This document shows positions 36,066 to 44,905 of a stretch of 64,000 nt of DNA, one piece after another (position 1 is the stretch's first letter; every line of letters begins with the position of its first letter). The DNA lies in assembly GCA_045807765.1 (NCBI GenBank), contig JBJMGU010000220.1, positions 1 to 64,000 of the forward strand, in the 5' to 3' direction. A program made the translations under genes and the position numbers. The notes beneath the pieces were generated by a model. It searched no databases. It saw only the letters and a list, made by a program, of their open reading frames with translations, and was not told the DNA's origin. This DNA comes from DATENM01 sp045807765 (GTDB lineage: Bacteria > Acidobacteriota > Blastocatellia > UBA7656).

Positions 36066-38285
36066 ATGGCGAGCAAGAGAGCGAGCGCACAAGAAGAGAT
36101 CGGGCGGTTGCGCGAACAGTTGCGCTACCACGACGAGCGCTATTACGTTCACAGCGACCCGGAGATCAGCGACTACGAATACGACCAGTTGCTAAAGCGG
36201 CTCGGCGAGCTTGAGGTCGCGCATCCTGAACTGGTCACGCCCGATTCGCCAACCCAACGCGTCGCGGGCCGTCCGGTCGAGAGCTTCACGGAAGTCCGCC
36301 ACCGCGTACCGATGCGCTCGCTCGACAACACCTATTCAGTCGAAGAGCTGAAAGAATGGGACGCGCGGACGCGGCGCGGCGCGGGGCGCGACGAGATTGA
36401 ATACGTCGCCGAGCTGAAGATTGACGGCATCAGCATGTCTTTGCTCTACGAGCAGGGCGCGCTGACGCGCGGCGTGACGCGCGGCGATGGCGTCGTCGGC
36501 GATGACGTGACGCAGAACGTCCGCACCATCCGCTCGCTACCGCTGCGACTGCGCCCTGATGCTTTCGCGCCACTCGAACCGGACAAACCAACGACATCGC
36601 AAACGCGCAAAGGCGCGGCGGAAGCTGCCAACCAGACAACGCTGTTCGACTTTGGCGCGAGCACCGGCGAGGCGCTTGCGGCGGGCGTAATGCCGCAAGA
36701 GATCATCGTGCGCGGCGAAGTCTTTCTGTCCAATGCTGCCTTTCGCAAGCTCAACGATGAGCAGGCCGAGAAGGGCTTGCCCCTTTTCGCGAACCCACGC
36801 AACGCGACGAGCGGCACGATGAAATCGCTCGACGCGCGCGTCGCCGCCGAACGCCGCCTCGACATCTTTTGCTATGACCTGTTGTTTGATGGCCGCAAGC
36901 CGTTCGCGACCCACTGGCAGGCGCTCGGCTGGTTGGCGCGTGCCGGCTTTAAGGTAAACCTGCGGCGTCGCCTCTGCTCCTCCATCGAAGCGGTGATCGC
37001 TGAGATTGAAAAGTGGGGCGAGCAGCGCGACGCACTCGGCTACGAGATTGACGGCGTCGTCATCAAGGTCAACCGCGTAGACTTGCAGGAAGAGCTTGGC
37101 TCGACAGCGAAAGCGCCGCGCTGGGCCGTCGCCTACAAATACCCGCCGCGCCAGGCGACGACCCGGCTCAATGACATAACGGTGCAGGTCGGGCGCGTCG
37201 GCACGCTGACGCCCGTGGCCGAACTCGAACCGGTGCTGCTCGCCGGCACCACTGTATCTCGTGCTTCGCTGCACAACGAAGACAATATCAAGCGGCTCGG
37301 CGTGATGATCGGCGATGTCGTCTTGATCGAAAAGAGCGGCGAGATTATTCCGCAGGTCATCAAGGTCATCGAATCAAAACGCAAAGGCCGCAATAGTGAG
37401 CGGCGCGAATTCCGCATGCCGACCACCTGTCCCGTTTGCAACGAGCCGGTGGTGCGAACCGAAGGCGAAGCCGCATGGCGCTGCGTCAATGCCGCTTGCC
37501 CCGCACGGCTCAAGGCAGGCTTAAAGCAGTTCGCTTCGCGCCGCGCCATGCGCATCGAAGGATTGGGTGAAGCCTTGATCGATCAATTCATCTCAGAGCG
37601 CACGCTGAAAGATAAAAAAGGCGAGACCCTGTTCAACGCTGCTGGCCAATCTGTAAAGCTGCCGCCGCTGGTGCGCGACTTCGCCGATTTATATCACCTC
37701 GAAGAGAAGCGCGACGAGTTAATTGCGCTCGAACGCTTCGGCGAAAAATCTGCCGACAACCTGCTGCGACAGATCAACGAGAGCCGCAATAACGATTTGG
37801 CGCGCTTGATCTACGGCCTGGGGATTCGCCACGTCGGCGAGCGCACGGCGCAGATTCTTGCCAACGAGTTTGCCTCGCTCGATGAAGTGATGAACGCCAG
37901 CCAGGAACGCCTCGCCGGCATCTTTGAGATCGGCCCGGTCGTCGCCGCGGCGATTGCCGAATGGTTCGCCGAGCCGCGCAACCGCGAATTGATCGCGCGC
38001 TTGAAAGCCGCCGGCGTCAACACCGCGCGTCAGCAACTAGATGCGCCGGCGAATCGCCAGCTCGAAGGCAAACAGTTTGTGCTGACCGGCAGGCTGACGC
38101 GCTTCACACGCGACGAAGCGAAGCAGATGATCGAGCAGCGCGGCGGGCGCGTCACCGGCTCTGTAACTAAGAAGACAGATTATGTGGTCGCCGGCGAAGA
38201 CCCCGGATCGAAGCTCGACCGCGCTGGCGAGCTTGGCGTCAAGGTGCTGGACGAGCAAGGGCTGGTTGAATTGCTCGGTGAATAG
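36066..38285 (+). CDS. ligA: NAD+-dependent DNA ligase
   Basis: 739-aa replicative ligase. Domain order: Ia NMN-binding (RYYVHSDPEISDYEYDQLLKRL), adenylation domain with catalytic Lys118 (ELKIDGISMSLLYEQG) and RGDGVVGDDVTQN, OB fold (YEIDGVVIKVN and RWAVAYKYPP), Cys4 zinc finger (CPVCNEPV ... CVNAACPARL, near 455-480), helix-hairpin-helix repeats (GLGIRHVGERTAQILA) and a BRCT domain (FVLTGRLTRFTRDEAKQMIE). About 40 residues are inserted in the adenylation domain around 165-210 (TTSQTRKGAAEAANQ ... TTLFDFGASTG), absent from E. coli LigA (671 aa). It is second in an operon with the MBL exonuclease. Confidence 0.96.
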   Translation: MASKRASAQEEIGRLREQLRYHDERYYVHSDPEISDYEYDQLLKRLGELEVAHPELVTPDSPTQRVAGRPVESFTEVRHRVPMRSLDNTYSVEELKEWDARTRRGAGRDEIEYVAELKIDGISMSLLYEQGALTRGVTRGDGVVGDDVTQNVRTIRSLPLRLRPDAFAPLEPDKPTTSQTRKGAAEAANQTTLFDFGASTGEALAAGVMPQEIIVRGEVFLSNAAFRKLNDEQAEKGLPLFANPRNATSGTMKSLDARVAAERRLDIFCYDLLFDGRKPFATHWQALGWLARAGFKVNLRRRLCSSIEAVIAEIEKWGEQRDALGYEIDGVVIKVNRVDLQEELGSTAKAPRWAVAYKYPPRQATTRLNDITVQVGRVGTLTPVAELEPVLLAGTTVSRASLHNEDNIKRLGVMIGDVVLIEKSGEIIPQVIKVIESKRKGRNSERREFRMPTTCPVCNEPVVRTEGEAAWRCVNAACPARLKAGLKQFASRRAMRIEGLGEALIDQFISERTLKDKKGETLFNAAGQSVKLPPLVRDFADLYHLEEKRDELIALERFGEKSADNLLRQINESRNNDLARLIYGLGIRHVGERTAQILANEFASLDEVMNASQERLAGIFEIGPVVAAAIAEWFAEPRNRELIARLKAAGVNTARQQLDAPANRQLEGKQFVLTGRLTRFTRDEAKQMIEQRGGRVTGSVTKKTDYVVAGEDPGSKLDRAGELGVKVLDEQGLVELLGE

Positions 38286-38309
38286 ATTGGAGGCAGCGGC
38301 GCGGCAAAG

Positions 38310-39386
38310 ATGGAAGACGCTTATGAGGTGGAACTCGACAACGTCACGCGGCGCTTTGGCGACCTGACCGCGGTTGACGCGGTAACCCTCGGCATCAGGC
38401 GTGGCGAATTCCTGACCCTGCTCGGCCCGTCGGGTTGCGGCAAGACGACGCTGCTTAGAATGATCGCCGGCTTTGCCGTGCCCGACAGCGGGCGCGTGCG
38501 CCTGGGCGGGCGCGACGTCACAGACCTGCCGCCTTACCGCCGCGATGTGACCACGGTCTTCCAACAGTACGCCCTCTTCCCGCACATGAACGTCTTCGAC
38601 AATGTTGCCTTCGGGCTGCAACGCCGGCGTGTGGCGAAAGATGAAATCCGCCGCCGCGTCGACGACGCGTTGGAGATGGTTCGCCTGAGCGGACTGGATG
38701 AGCGCACGCCTGCGGAGCTATCCGGCGGCCAGCAACAGCGCGTTGCGCTGGCCCGCGCGCTGTTGCTTGAGCCACGCGTTCTCCTTCTCGATGAGCCGTT
38801 GGCGGCACTCGATTTGAAATTGCGTAAACAGATGCAGCTTGAGCTGAAAGGCTTGCAGCGGCGACTCGGCATCAGCTTTATCTACGTCACTCACGATCAA
38901 GAAGAAGCCCTGACGATGAGCGACCGCATCGTCGTCATGAATGCGGGTCATATCGAGCAGATCGGTCGCGCCGAAGAGATTTACGAGCGCCCCGTCAGCG
39001 AATTCGTTGCCGGTTTCATTGGCATCTCGAACATCATTGAAGCCACGGTCGCGGAAGTGCGCGACGGTCTTTCTATTGTCGACATCAATGATTCATCTGT
39101 CGCCGTTCAAGGTGATGTCGTGGCCGCAGGCGACCGCGTCCGCCTGATGGTGCGGCCTGAAAAGATCAAGTTGTCGAAAGACGGCGCAGCGGGCGGGCTC
39201 GGCGGGCACATCGAGTCGGCGGTCTATCTCGGCGAAAGCACGCAATGGCGCATCATGTTAGACGGCGGGCAAGCCATCATCGCGCTTGAGCAGAATCAAC
39301 AGCCGTTCGATTCTTCGCAGGCGCGCATCGGCCAACCGGTCACGGTCAGTTGGGAACCGGCCAGCGCCGTGATACTTCGCGGGTAA
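38310..39386 (+). CDS. ABC transporter ATP-binding protein, PotA-like (spermidine/putrescine type)
   Basis: 358-aa CUT/MOI-type ATPase. Walker A GPSGCGKTTLLRMIAGF, Q-loop VFQQYALFPHM, signature LSGGQQQRVALARAL, Walker B VLLLDEPLAALD and switch His (YVTHDQEEALTM) are intact. A C-terminal TOBE-type domain (VRLMVRPEKIKLS ... VYLGESTQWRI) matches PotA/polyamine importers. A PotB-like permease follows after eight bases. No second permease (PotC) or substrate-binding protein (PotD) is found next to it. The gene starts 24 bp after ligA, on the same strand. The substrate is probably a polyamine, though related importers carry other cations or sugars. Confidence 0.9.
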   Translation: MEDAYEVELDNVTRRFGDLTAVDAVTLGIRRGEFLTLLGPSGCGKTTLLRMIAGFAVPDSGRVRLGGRDVTDLPPYRRDVTTVFQQYALFPHMNVFDNVAFGLQRRRVAKDEIRRRVDDALEMVRLSGLDERTPAELSGGQQQRVALARALLLEPRVLLLDEPLAALDLKLRKQMQLELKGLQRRLGISFIYVTHDQEEALTMSDRIVVMNAGHIEQIGRAEEIYERPVSEFVAGFIGISNIIEATVAEVRDGLSIVDINDSSVAVQGDVVAAGDRVRLMVRPEKIKLSKDGAAGGLGGHIESAVYLGESTQWRIMLDGGQAIIALEQNQQPFDSSQARIGQPVTVSWEPASAVILRG

Positions 39387-39394
39387 CAACATAG

Positions 39395-40264
39395 ATGGCA
39401 AGCGCTCAGATAAAAGCCAGCAACACAAAACGGCGCGGTGGCTGGTTGATGCTGCCTGCCGTTGGCTGGCTGCTCCTGTTCTTAATCGCGCCGCTCGTCA
39501 TCGTCGTGATTGTCAGCCTGGCGACGCGCGGGCCGTATGGGAAAACCATCTACGATCTGTCACCTGCCAATTTCCTGCGCGCCATAGACCCGCTCTATCT
39601 GCGCGCTTACTGGCGCACGATCTGGATCGCGACGGCAACGACTGCGCTCTGCCTGATTGCCAGTTACCCGGTGGCCTATTATCTGGCCTTGCGCGCCGGG
39701 CAGCGTTGGAAACGATTGCTGCTCGTGCTGACTGTGATTCCCTTCTGGACAAGTTTTTTGATTCGCACCTATGCGTGGATGCTGTTGCTGCGCAGCGAAG
39801 GCGTCATCAATTCATTGCTGCTGCATACGGGACTGATTCACGAGCCGCTGAAGCTCCTATATAACGACTTCGCAGTGCTGGTCGGGCAAGTCTATGGCGA
39901 GCTGCCGTTTATGATTCTGCCGATCTATGTGGCGCTCGAACGCCTGGACACGCGTCTGCTCGAAGCGGCGCAAGACCTCGGAGCCAATCGTTTCTGGACA
40001 TTTATAAAAGTGACGCTGCCGCTGTCGCGCCCCGGTCTTATTGCCGGCATCGTGCTGGTCTTCATCCCGTCGCTCGGCGCGTTCATCACGCCCGATCTGC
40101 TGGGCGGCGCCAAATCGATCATGGTCGGCAACCTGATTCAGAACCAGTTCGCGCAGCTCAATCAACCGTTCGGCTCGGCGTTGTCATTGCTGCTGACCGC
40201 TGCCGTCCTGCTGCTGCTCGCCCTCGCCTTAAAAGCCGGCTTGAAAGCCGCCGAGCTTGCTTGA
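39395..40264 (+). CDS. ABC transporter permease, PotB-like
   Basis: 289-aa inner-membrane permease with six predicted helices (WLMLPAVGWLLLFLIAPLVIVVIVSL first). The cytoplasmic EAA loop reads LEAAQDLGANRFWTFIKVTLPLSRPGL, the contact to the ATPase. PotB-like segments include PFWTSFLIRTYAWMLLL, LLYNDFAVLVGQVYGELPFMILPIY and LGAFITPDLLGGAKSIMVGNLIQNQF. It follows the PotA-like gene by eight bases. A full importer would also need PotC and PotD, which are missing here; they may be elsewhere. Element B2 lies directly after the stop. Confidence 0.9.
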   Translation: MASAQIKASNTKRRGGWLMLPAVGWLLLFLIAPLVIVVIVSLATRGPYGKTIYDLSPANFLRAIDPLYLRAYWRTIWIATATTALCLIASYPVAYYLALRAGQRWKRLLLVLTVIPFWTSFLIRTYAWMLLLRSEGVINSLLLHTGLIHEPLKLLYNDFAVLVGQVYGELPFMILPIYVALERLDTRLLEAAQDLGANRFWTFIKVTLPLSRPGLIAGIVLVFIPSLGAFITPDLLGGAKSIMVGNLIQNQFAQLNQPFGSALSLLLTAAVLLLLALALKAGLKAAELA

Positions 40265-40268
40265 GCAG

Positions 40269-40375
40269 AAATGATGAATGATGAATAGATGAATGATGAA
40301 TAAAGGCAGGGGATTGTCTATAGAAAATCCGGCTGCCGTTTCCTCTTCAGTTCATCCTTCATCATTCATCATTTT
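40269..40375. repeat. Palindromic element B2 with 7-bp tandem arms (GATGAAT)
   Basis: Left arm 40269-40302 and right arm 40351-40375 are runs of GATGAAT and its complement (with single-base variants). The loop (~48 bp) is unrelated to that of B1 (7610). It fills most of the gap between the permease and the carbamoyltransferase. Confidence 0.88.
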
Positions 40376-40437
40376 CTTGAAAAGACCGCCCGCTGATGGT
40401 TATCGTATAAGTTCAGATTAAGGACGGAAGCGCTTTA

Positions 40438-42168
40438 ATGAACATACTCGGACTATCTGGACAGGAGCGCGACGCGGCGGCGGCGCTTGTGCAGAAGGGA
40501 CGCGTCGTTGCCGCCATCGAAGAAGAAAAACTGGCGCGCATTCGTCACATCGGCATGAATTACGCCGGTGGCTTGCCGCAACGCGCCATTCAGTTCTGCC
40601 TGGAGCGCGCCGGCATCACCTACGAGCAGCTCGATTACATCGCCTATTACCTCGAGCCTTATAAGAAGTTTCATCGAGAGATTGCTTTCAGCTCGACGCG
40701 CGCCACACAGGCACTCGACGCCGATACCATCGAAGACTTCCCGCCCTACTTCGTTGACAGTCTTAACGAGCTAAAGCAGCGGCTACGCACCCGGCGGATG
40801 ATCGAATCGCGCCTGTCTGCAAAGGGTCAATTCATCGCCGTGCCGCATCACCTGGCACACGGCGCGAGCAGCTTCTACGCTTCTGGCTTCGAGCGCGCCG
40901 CTGTAATCTCTGCCGACCAGCGCGGCGATATGACGACGACCGCCTTGATGACCGGCAGCGGCCACGAATTGCGACTCAACGCCGAAGCGCGATTCCCCAA
41001 CTCGCTCGGCCTCGTCTATAATGCGGTCACCGCGGCGCTCGGCTTCGATTACGAAGGCGACTGGCACAAGACCATGTGGTTGGCGCCGACCGGCGAGAAT
41101 CGCTTCGCCGATCTCTTTAACGATCTGCTCGCGGTTGACCAGAGCGGTCTGCCGTTGATCAATCAGGAATTTTTCAATATTGACGCGCGCGGCATCGCGG
41201 CGCTATCGGAGAAATTTTTTGAGCGTGCCGGGATCAAGCCGCGCGCTCGAACCGACGCGCTGACCGCCACACATTGTGATCTTGCCGCCAGCCTGCAAGC
41301 CCGCCTTGAAGAGACACTCTGCGACATCGCCGCGCGCCACCGCAAAGCGACCGCCGAAGACAGCCTTTGTCTGGCGGGCGGTGTGGCGCTGAACAGCCTG
41401 GCCAACGCGGCGCTCGAACGACGCGCCGGCTTCACGCGAATCTTCGTACAGCCGGCGGCAGGCAACGCCGGCGCATCGCTGGGCGCAGCGCTTTACGTCC
41501 ATCACCAGATGCTTGGCAACCGCGAGCGCGTCTACCGGATGGAGCATGCTTTCTTAGGCCCGCAAACCACCGACGACGAGATCAAGAGCGTGCTGGATAA
41601 TTGTAAGCTGGCTTATGAATACTTTCTGACCGAAGACAAGCTGATCGCCGAAGTCGCCCGCCTGCTGGCTCAAGGCCGCATTACCGGCTGGTTTCGCGGC
41701 GCTATGGAATTTGGGCCGCGGGCGCTGGGCGCTCGCAGCATTCTGGCGTCGCCGGTATCCGAGATGATGCGCGACAACCTGAACGTCTACATCAAGCGCC
41801 GCGAAGATTACCGCCCGTTCTCGGCCTCAGTGCCGGAAGAGCGCGCCGCCGAATTCTTCGAGCCGAGCGCGCTGACCGAGTTCCTGCAAGGGATCAGCCG
41901 CATTCGCGAGGACAAGCGGGCGCTGATTCCTGCGGCGGTCTTCGGCAACGATCTGGTGCGCGTCCACAGTGTCAATCGTAAGACCAACCCGGTGTTCTGG
42001 AAGCTGCTGACGAAGTTCGGCGAAGCGACAGGCGTGCCCGTCTTACTGAACACCTCATTCAACCTCTTCGGCGAGCCAGTGGTATCAACGCCGCGCGAAG
42101 CCGTGCGCGGCTTTTATTGTTCCGGTATCGATTGCCTGACCATCGGCAATTTCGTGATCAAGAAATAA
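40438..42168 (+). CDS. Carbamoyltransferase (NodU/CmcH/TobZ family)
   Basis: 576-aa enzyme that uses carbamoyl phosphate and ATP to O-carbamoylate a sugar or natural product. The N-terminal Kae1-like domain begins MNILGLSGQERDAAAALV and includes metal-site histidines (VPHHLAHGASSFYASG) and SADQRGDMTT. LCLAGGVALNSLAN and QPAAGNAGASLGAAL follow. The C-terminal YrdC-like carbamoyltransferase domain has GWFRGAMEFGPRALGARSILASP and KRREDYRPFSASVPEE. The family usually starts GISAFYHDSA; here it reads GLSGQERDAA. It overlaps the following epimerase by one base, so its substrate is probably a nucleotide-sugar product or a polysaccharide, by inference. Confidence 0.9.
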   Translation: MNILGLSGQERDAAAALVQKGRVVAAIEEEKLARIRHIGMNYAGGLPQRAIQFCLERAGITYEQLDYIAYYLEPYKKFHREIAFSSTRATQALDADTIEDFPPYFVDSLNELKQRLRTRRMIESRLSAKGQFIAVPHHLAHGASSFYASGFERAAVISADQRGDMTTTALMTGSGHELRLNAEARFPNSLGLVYNAVTAALGFDYEGDWHKTMWLAPTGENRFADLFNDLLAVDQSGLPLINQEFFNIDARGIAALSEKFFERAGIKPRARTDALTATHCDLAASLQARLEETLCDIAARHRKATAEDSLCLAGGVALNSLANAALERRAGFTRIFVQPAAGNAGASLGAALYVHHQMLGNRERVYRMEHAFLGPQTTDDEIKSVLDNCKLAYEYFLTEDKLIAEVARLLAQGRITGWFRGAMEFGPRALGARSILASPVSEMMRDNLNVYIKRREDYRPFSASVPEERAAEFFEPSALTEFLQGISRIREDKRALIPAAVFGNDLVRVHSVNRKTNPVFWKLLTKFGEATGVPVLLNTSFNLFGEPVVSTPREAVRGFYCSGIDCLTIGNFVIKK

Positions 42169-43118
42169 TGAGTAAACAACTTTATCTAGTCACCGGCGGC
42201 GCGGGTTTCATTGGCAGCCACCTCTGCGAGCGGCTGGTTCGAGAAGGCCAGGGCGTGCGCGTGCTTGATAATTTCTTCGCTGGCAAAGAAGCGAACCTCG
42301 AACCGTTCAAAGACAACATCGAGGTGATACGCGGCGACATCCGCGACGCGCGCACAGTGACTGATGCGATGCGCGGCGTTAATATTGTTTTTCACGAAGC
42401 CGCGCTCGGCTCAGTGCCGCGCTCGGTCGCCGACCCTTTGAGCACGCATGAGGTCAACATCAACGGCACGTTGAACGTCTTGCTCGCGGCGCGCGACGCC
42501 GGCGTGCGGCGGGTGGTTTCGGCATCGAGCTCGTCGGTCTACGGCGAAACGCCGACGCTGCCCAAGCATGAAGGAATCACGCCGCAGCCGCTTTCGCCTT
42601 ATGCGCTGTCAAAGCTCACGGGCGAGCAATACATCAGCGTCTTCAATAAGGTCTATGGATTCGAGGCGGTGGCGCTGCGGTACTTCAACATCTTCGGGCC
42701 GCGCCAGGACCCTGAGTCGCAATACGCGGCGGTGATCCCGCGCTTTGTCACTGCCTTGTTCGAAGGCCGCCAACCGGTGATCTATGGCGATGGTCAGCAG
42801 TCGCGAGATTTTACTTTTGTCGAGAACGTCGTCGAAGCGAACCTGCTGGCGTCGGAGGCCGAAGGCATCGCGGGCCGCGCCTTCAATGTGGCCTGTGGCG
42901 GACGTTACACGTTGCTCGACGTGCTAGCGAAGCTGAAAGAGATCATCGGCAGCACCATCGAACCGCTGCACGAAGCCGCCCGCCGCGGTGACGTGCGTGA
43001 TTCGCAGGCTTCGATAGATGCGGCTGCCGAGGCTTTCGGCTATCGCGTTAAAGTGGATTTTGATGAAGGCTTGCGGCGCACGGTGGCGTGGTACAAGGCG
43101 CAGGCCGTCGGCGATTGA
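42168..43118 (+). CDS. NAD-dependent nucleotide-sugar epimerase/dehydratase (WbpP/GalE-like)
   Basis: 316-aa extended short-chain dehydrogenase. NAD motif TGGAGFIGSHLCERL (residues ~7-21), catalytic VVSASSSSVYG and YALSKLTGEQYI (YxxxK). GSVPRSVADPLSTHEVNINGT and RYFNIFGPRQDPESQYAAVIPRF resemble UDP-GlcNAc(A) 4-epimerases of the WbpP type more than plain GalE. The ATG overlaps the carbamoyltransferase stop (TAATG), so the two are translationally coupled. It probably supplies a sugar for surface polysaccharide. It is paralogous to the epimerase at 56502. It converges on the HDAC-like gene with a four-base gap. Confidence 0.9.
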   Translation: MSKQLYLVTGGAGFIGSHLCERLVREGQGVRVLDNFFAGKEANLEPFKDNIEVIRGDIRDARTVTDAMRGVNIVFHEAALGSVPRSVADPLSTHEVNINGTLNVLLAARDAGVRRVVSASSSSVYGETPTLPKHEGITPQPLSPYALSKLTGEQYISVFNKVYGFEAVALRYFNIFGPRQDPESQYAAVIPRFVTALFEGRQPVIYGDGQQSRDFTFVENVVEANLLASEAEGIAGRAFNVACGGRYTLLDVLAKLKEIIGSTIEPLHEAARRGDVRDSQASIDAAAEAFGYRVKVDFDEGLRRTVAWYKAQAVGD

Positions 43119-43122
43119 GCCA

Positions 43123-44058
43123 CTATGCTGACAATGCCGCCACATGCGTTCTGACCGTCTCGCCGAGTGTATCCAGATTGTAACCACCTTCGAGCACCGA
43201 AACGACGCGGCTGTGACCGTGGCGCTCGGCCATGCCCATCACCTCTTTGGTCATCTCGCGAAAGTCAGCATCTTCTAACAGCAGGCCGCCCAGGGGATCG
43301 CCGCGCCGCGAATCGAATCCGGCAGAGATGAGGATCAGATCGGGCGGGAAGCGCGCTTCAATCGCCCGCAAGGCGTCGCTGAACGCTTGCCGATGATCGC
43401 GCGCCGAGGTGCCTTCGCCGAGCGGCACGTTGAGCGTGGTGTCCTGGCCGCGCCCTTCGCCGCGCTCGGTCGCCGCGCCGGTGCCGGGATAATACGGATA
43501 TTGATGCGTCGAGAAATAATAGACCGTCGGATCACTGTAGAAGATGTCCTGCGTGCCGTTTCCATGATGCACGTCCCAATCAATGATCAAGACGCGCTCG
43601 ACACCGTAGGCAGTCTGCGCGTAACGCGCGCCAATCGCCGCGTTGTTGAATAAGCAGAAGCCCATCGCTCGGCTCGGCGTCGCGTGATGGCCGGGCGGTC
43701 GCACCAGCGCGAAGGCGTTCTGCGCGCCGCCGCCGAACACCTGATCGATGCCGACAAGAACCGCGCCCGCCGCCAGCCGCGCCACTTCAAATGATTGCTC
43801 GCTGATCACTGTGTCGAGGTCAATGTAAGGTACGCCACGTTCGCAGAGCTTGCGAATCTGCTCGATCAAGCGCTCGCTGTGACAGCACGCGATCTCTGCG
43901 TCGCTGGCCTCGCGTGGCGCCAGCCGGGCAAGGCGCTGCCAGAGCGCTTGATCATTTTCCAGCGCTTCGAGGATCACATCGAAACGCTTGGAATTCTCAG
44001 GATGAGGGCCGGTCTTGTGCAGACGCGATGCCGCATCGTAAACGAGTGCCGTGGTCAT
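43123..44058 (-). CDS. Histone deacetylase superfamily protein (acetoin-utilisation/HDAC-like)
   Basis: 311-aa zinc amidohydrolase of the arginase-deacetylase fold. N-terminal HKTGPHPENSKRFDVILEAL; active-site GHHAT (paired histidines), IDWDVHHGNGTQDIFY (Asp and His zinc ligands), FDSRRGDPLGG with the third Asp region, and GGYNLDTLGETV. It should remove acyl groups from protein lysines or small amines; the target is unknown. Start at ATG 44058; an upstream frame to 44277 crosses element D3 and is not real. The start is separated from the upstream ABC ATPase gene by that palindrome. Confidence 0.92.
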   Translation of the reverse strand: MTTALVYDAASRLHKTGPHPENSKRFDVILEALENDQALWQRLARLAPREASDAEIACCHSERLIEQIRKLCERGVPYIDLDTVISEQSFEVARLAAGAVLVGIDQVFGGGAQNAFALVRPPGHHATPSRAMGFCLFNNAAIGARYAQTAYGVERVLIIDWDVHHGNGTQDIFYSDPTVYYFSTHQYPYYPGTGAATERGEGRGQDTTLNVPLGEGTSARDHRQAFSDALRAIEARFPPDLILISAGFDSRRGDPLGGLLLEDADFREMTKEVMGMAERHGHSRVVSVLEGGYNLDTLGETVRTHVAALSA

Positions 44059-44082
44059 GCGAGGATTATAGGAAAGGCAGAG

Positions 44083-44191
44083 GGAAAATGCGACACGGCA
44101 ACGCGGCGACGCGGCGAGGGAAAGATAGATAGAATGACTGCTGACTTTCTTTCCCCGCGTCGCCGCGTCGCCGTGTCGCCGCGTCACTTTC
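44083..44191. repeat. Palindromic element D3 with 8-bp tandem arms (GACGCGGC)
   Basis: Left arm about 44083-44124 and right arm about 44149-44191 are near-complementary runs of GACGCGGC/GACACGGC octamers flanked by GGAAA...GGGAAAG. It fills the whole gap between the ABC ATPase stop and the HDAC-like gene. Same family as D1 and D2, here outside coding sequence. Confidence 0.92.
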
Positions 44192-44905
44192 CTAGACGGT
44201 GACGGGCGGGGCGGTCTTCTCTTCGTCCACGACCAGGCCGTCGAACACGTGCACGGTGCGGTCGGCGTGCGAGGCATAGCGCTGGTCGTGCGTCACCATG
44301 CAGATGGTCGCGCCCTGTTCGTGCAATTCGCTGAGCAGTTCCATGACCGCTTCGCCGTTGACCGAATCGAGGTTACCGGTCGGCTCGTCGGCGAGCAGGA
44401 TCAGCGGATCGCCGGCGACGGCGCGGGCGACGGCGACGCGCTGCTGTTGACCGCCAGAGAGCTGGCTGGGCAGATGCTTGGCGCGGTGCGCCATACCGAC
44501 GCGCTCAAGCGCCGCGCGAACGCGGTCACGGCGCTCATTGGCGCGCATGCCGCGATAGGTGAGCGGCAGCTCAACGTTCTCGTAAACCGAGAGGTCGCCG
44601 ATGAGGTTGAAACTTTGAAAGATGAAACCGACTTCGCGGTTGCGGATGCGGGCGCGCTCAGACAAGGGCAGATCGGCAACCGGTTTGCCGCCGAGCCAGT
44701 AGCCGCCATCGGAAGGCGAGTCGAGGAGACCGAGAATCGACAGCAAAGTGGATTTGCCGCATCCCGATGGTCCGGCGATTGAGATATACTCGCCGCGCTC
44801 GACTTCAAGGTGAATGCCCGACAGCGCATGGGTTTCGACTTCGTCGGTGAGAAAAACTTTGGTCACGCCTTCGAGCTTGATCAGCGGTTGATCGTTCGCG
44901 CTCAT
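44192..44905 (-). CDS. ABC transporter ATP-binding protein, MacB/LolD-like
   Basis: 237-aa stand-alone ATPase. Walker A GPSGCGKSTLLSILGLL, Q-loop FIFQSFNLIGDLSVYENV, signature LSGGQQQRVAVARAV, Walker B LLADEPTGNLD and His switch VTHDQRY are intact. LDSPSDGGYWLGG and PLTYRGM match the MacB/LolD group, which drives lipoprotein release or efflux with FtsX-type permeases. No such permease lies next to it, so it is an orphan here. Start ATG 44905, with a purine-rich GGAGAGGATAG upstream. Element D3 separates it from the HDAC-like gene. Confidence 0.9.
   Translation of the reverse strand: MSANDQPLIKLEGVTKVFLTDEVETHALSGIHLEVERGEYISIAGPSGCGKSTLLSILGLLDSPSDGGYWLGGKPVADLPLSERARIRNREVGFIFQSFNLIGDLSVYENVELPLTYRGMRANERRDRVRAALERVGMAHRAKHLPSQLSGGQQQRVAVARAVAGDPLILLADEPTGNLDSVNGEAVMELLSELHEQGATICMVTHDQRYASHADRTVHVFDGLVVDEEKTAPPVTV

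Noticed and set aside
44059..44277. N-terminal extension of the HDAC-like protein
   Set aside because: The extra residues are a translation of palindrome D3 and of the antisense end of the ABC ATPase gene; ATG 44058 fits the family start.
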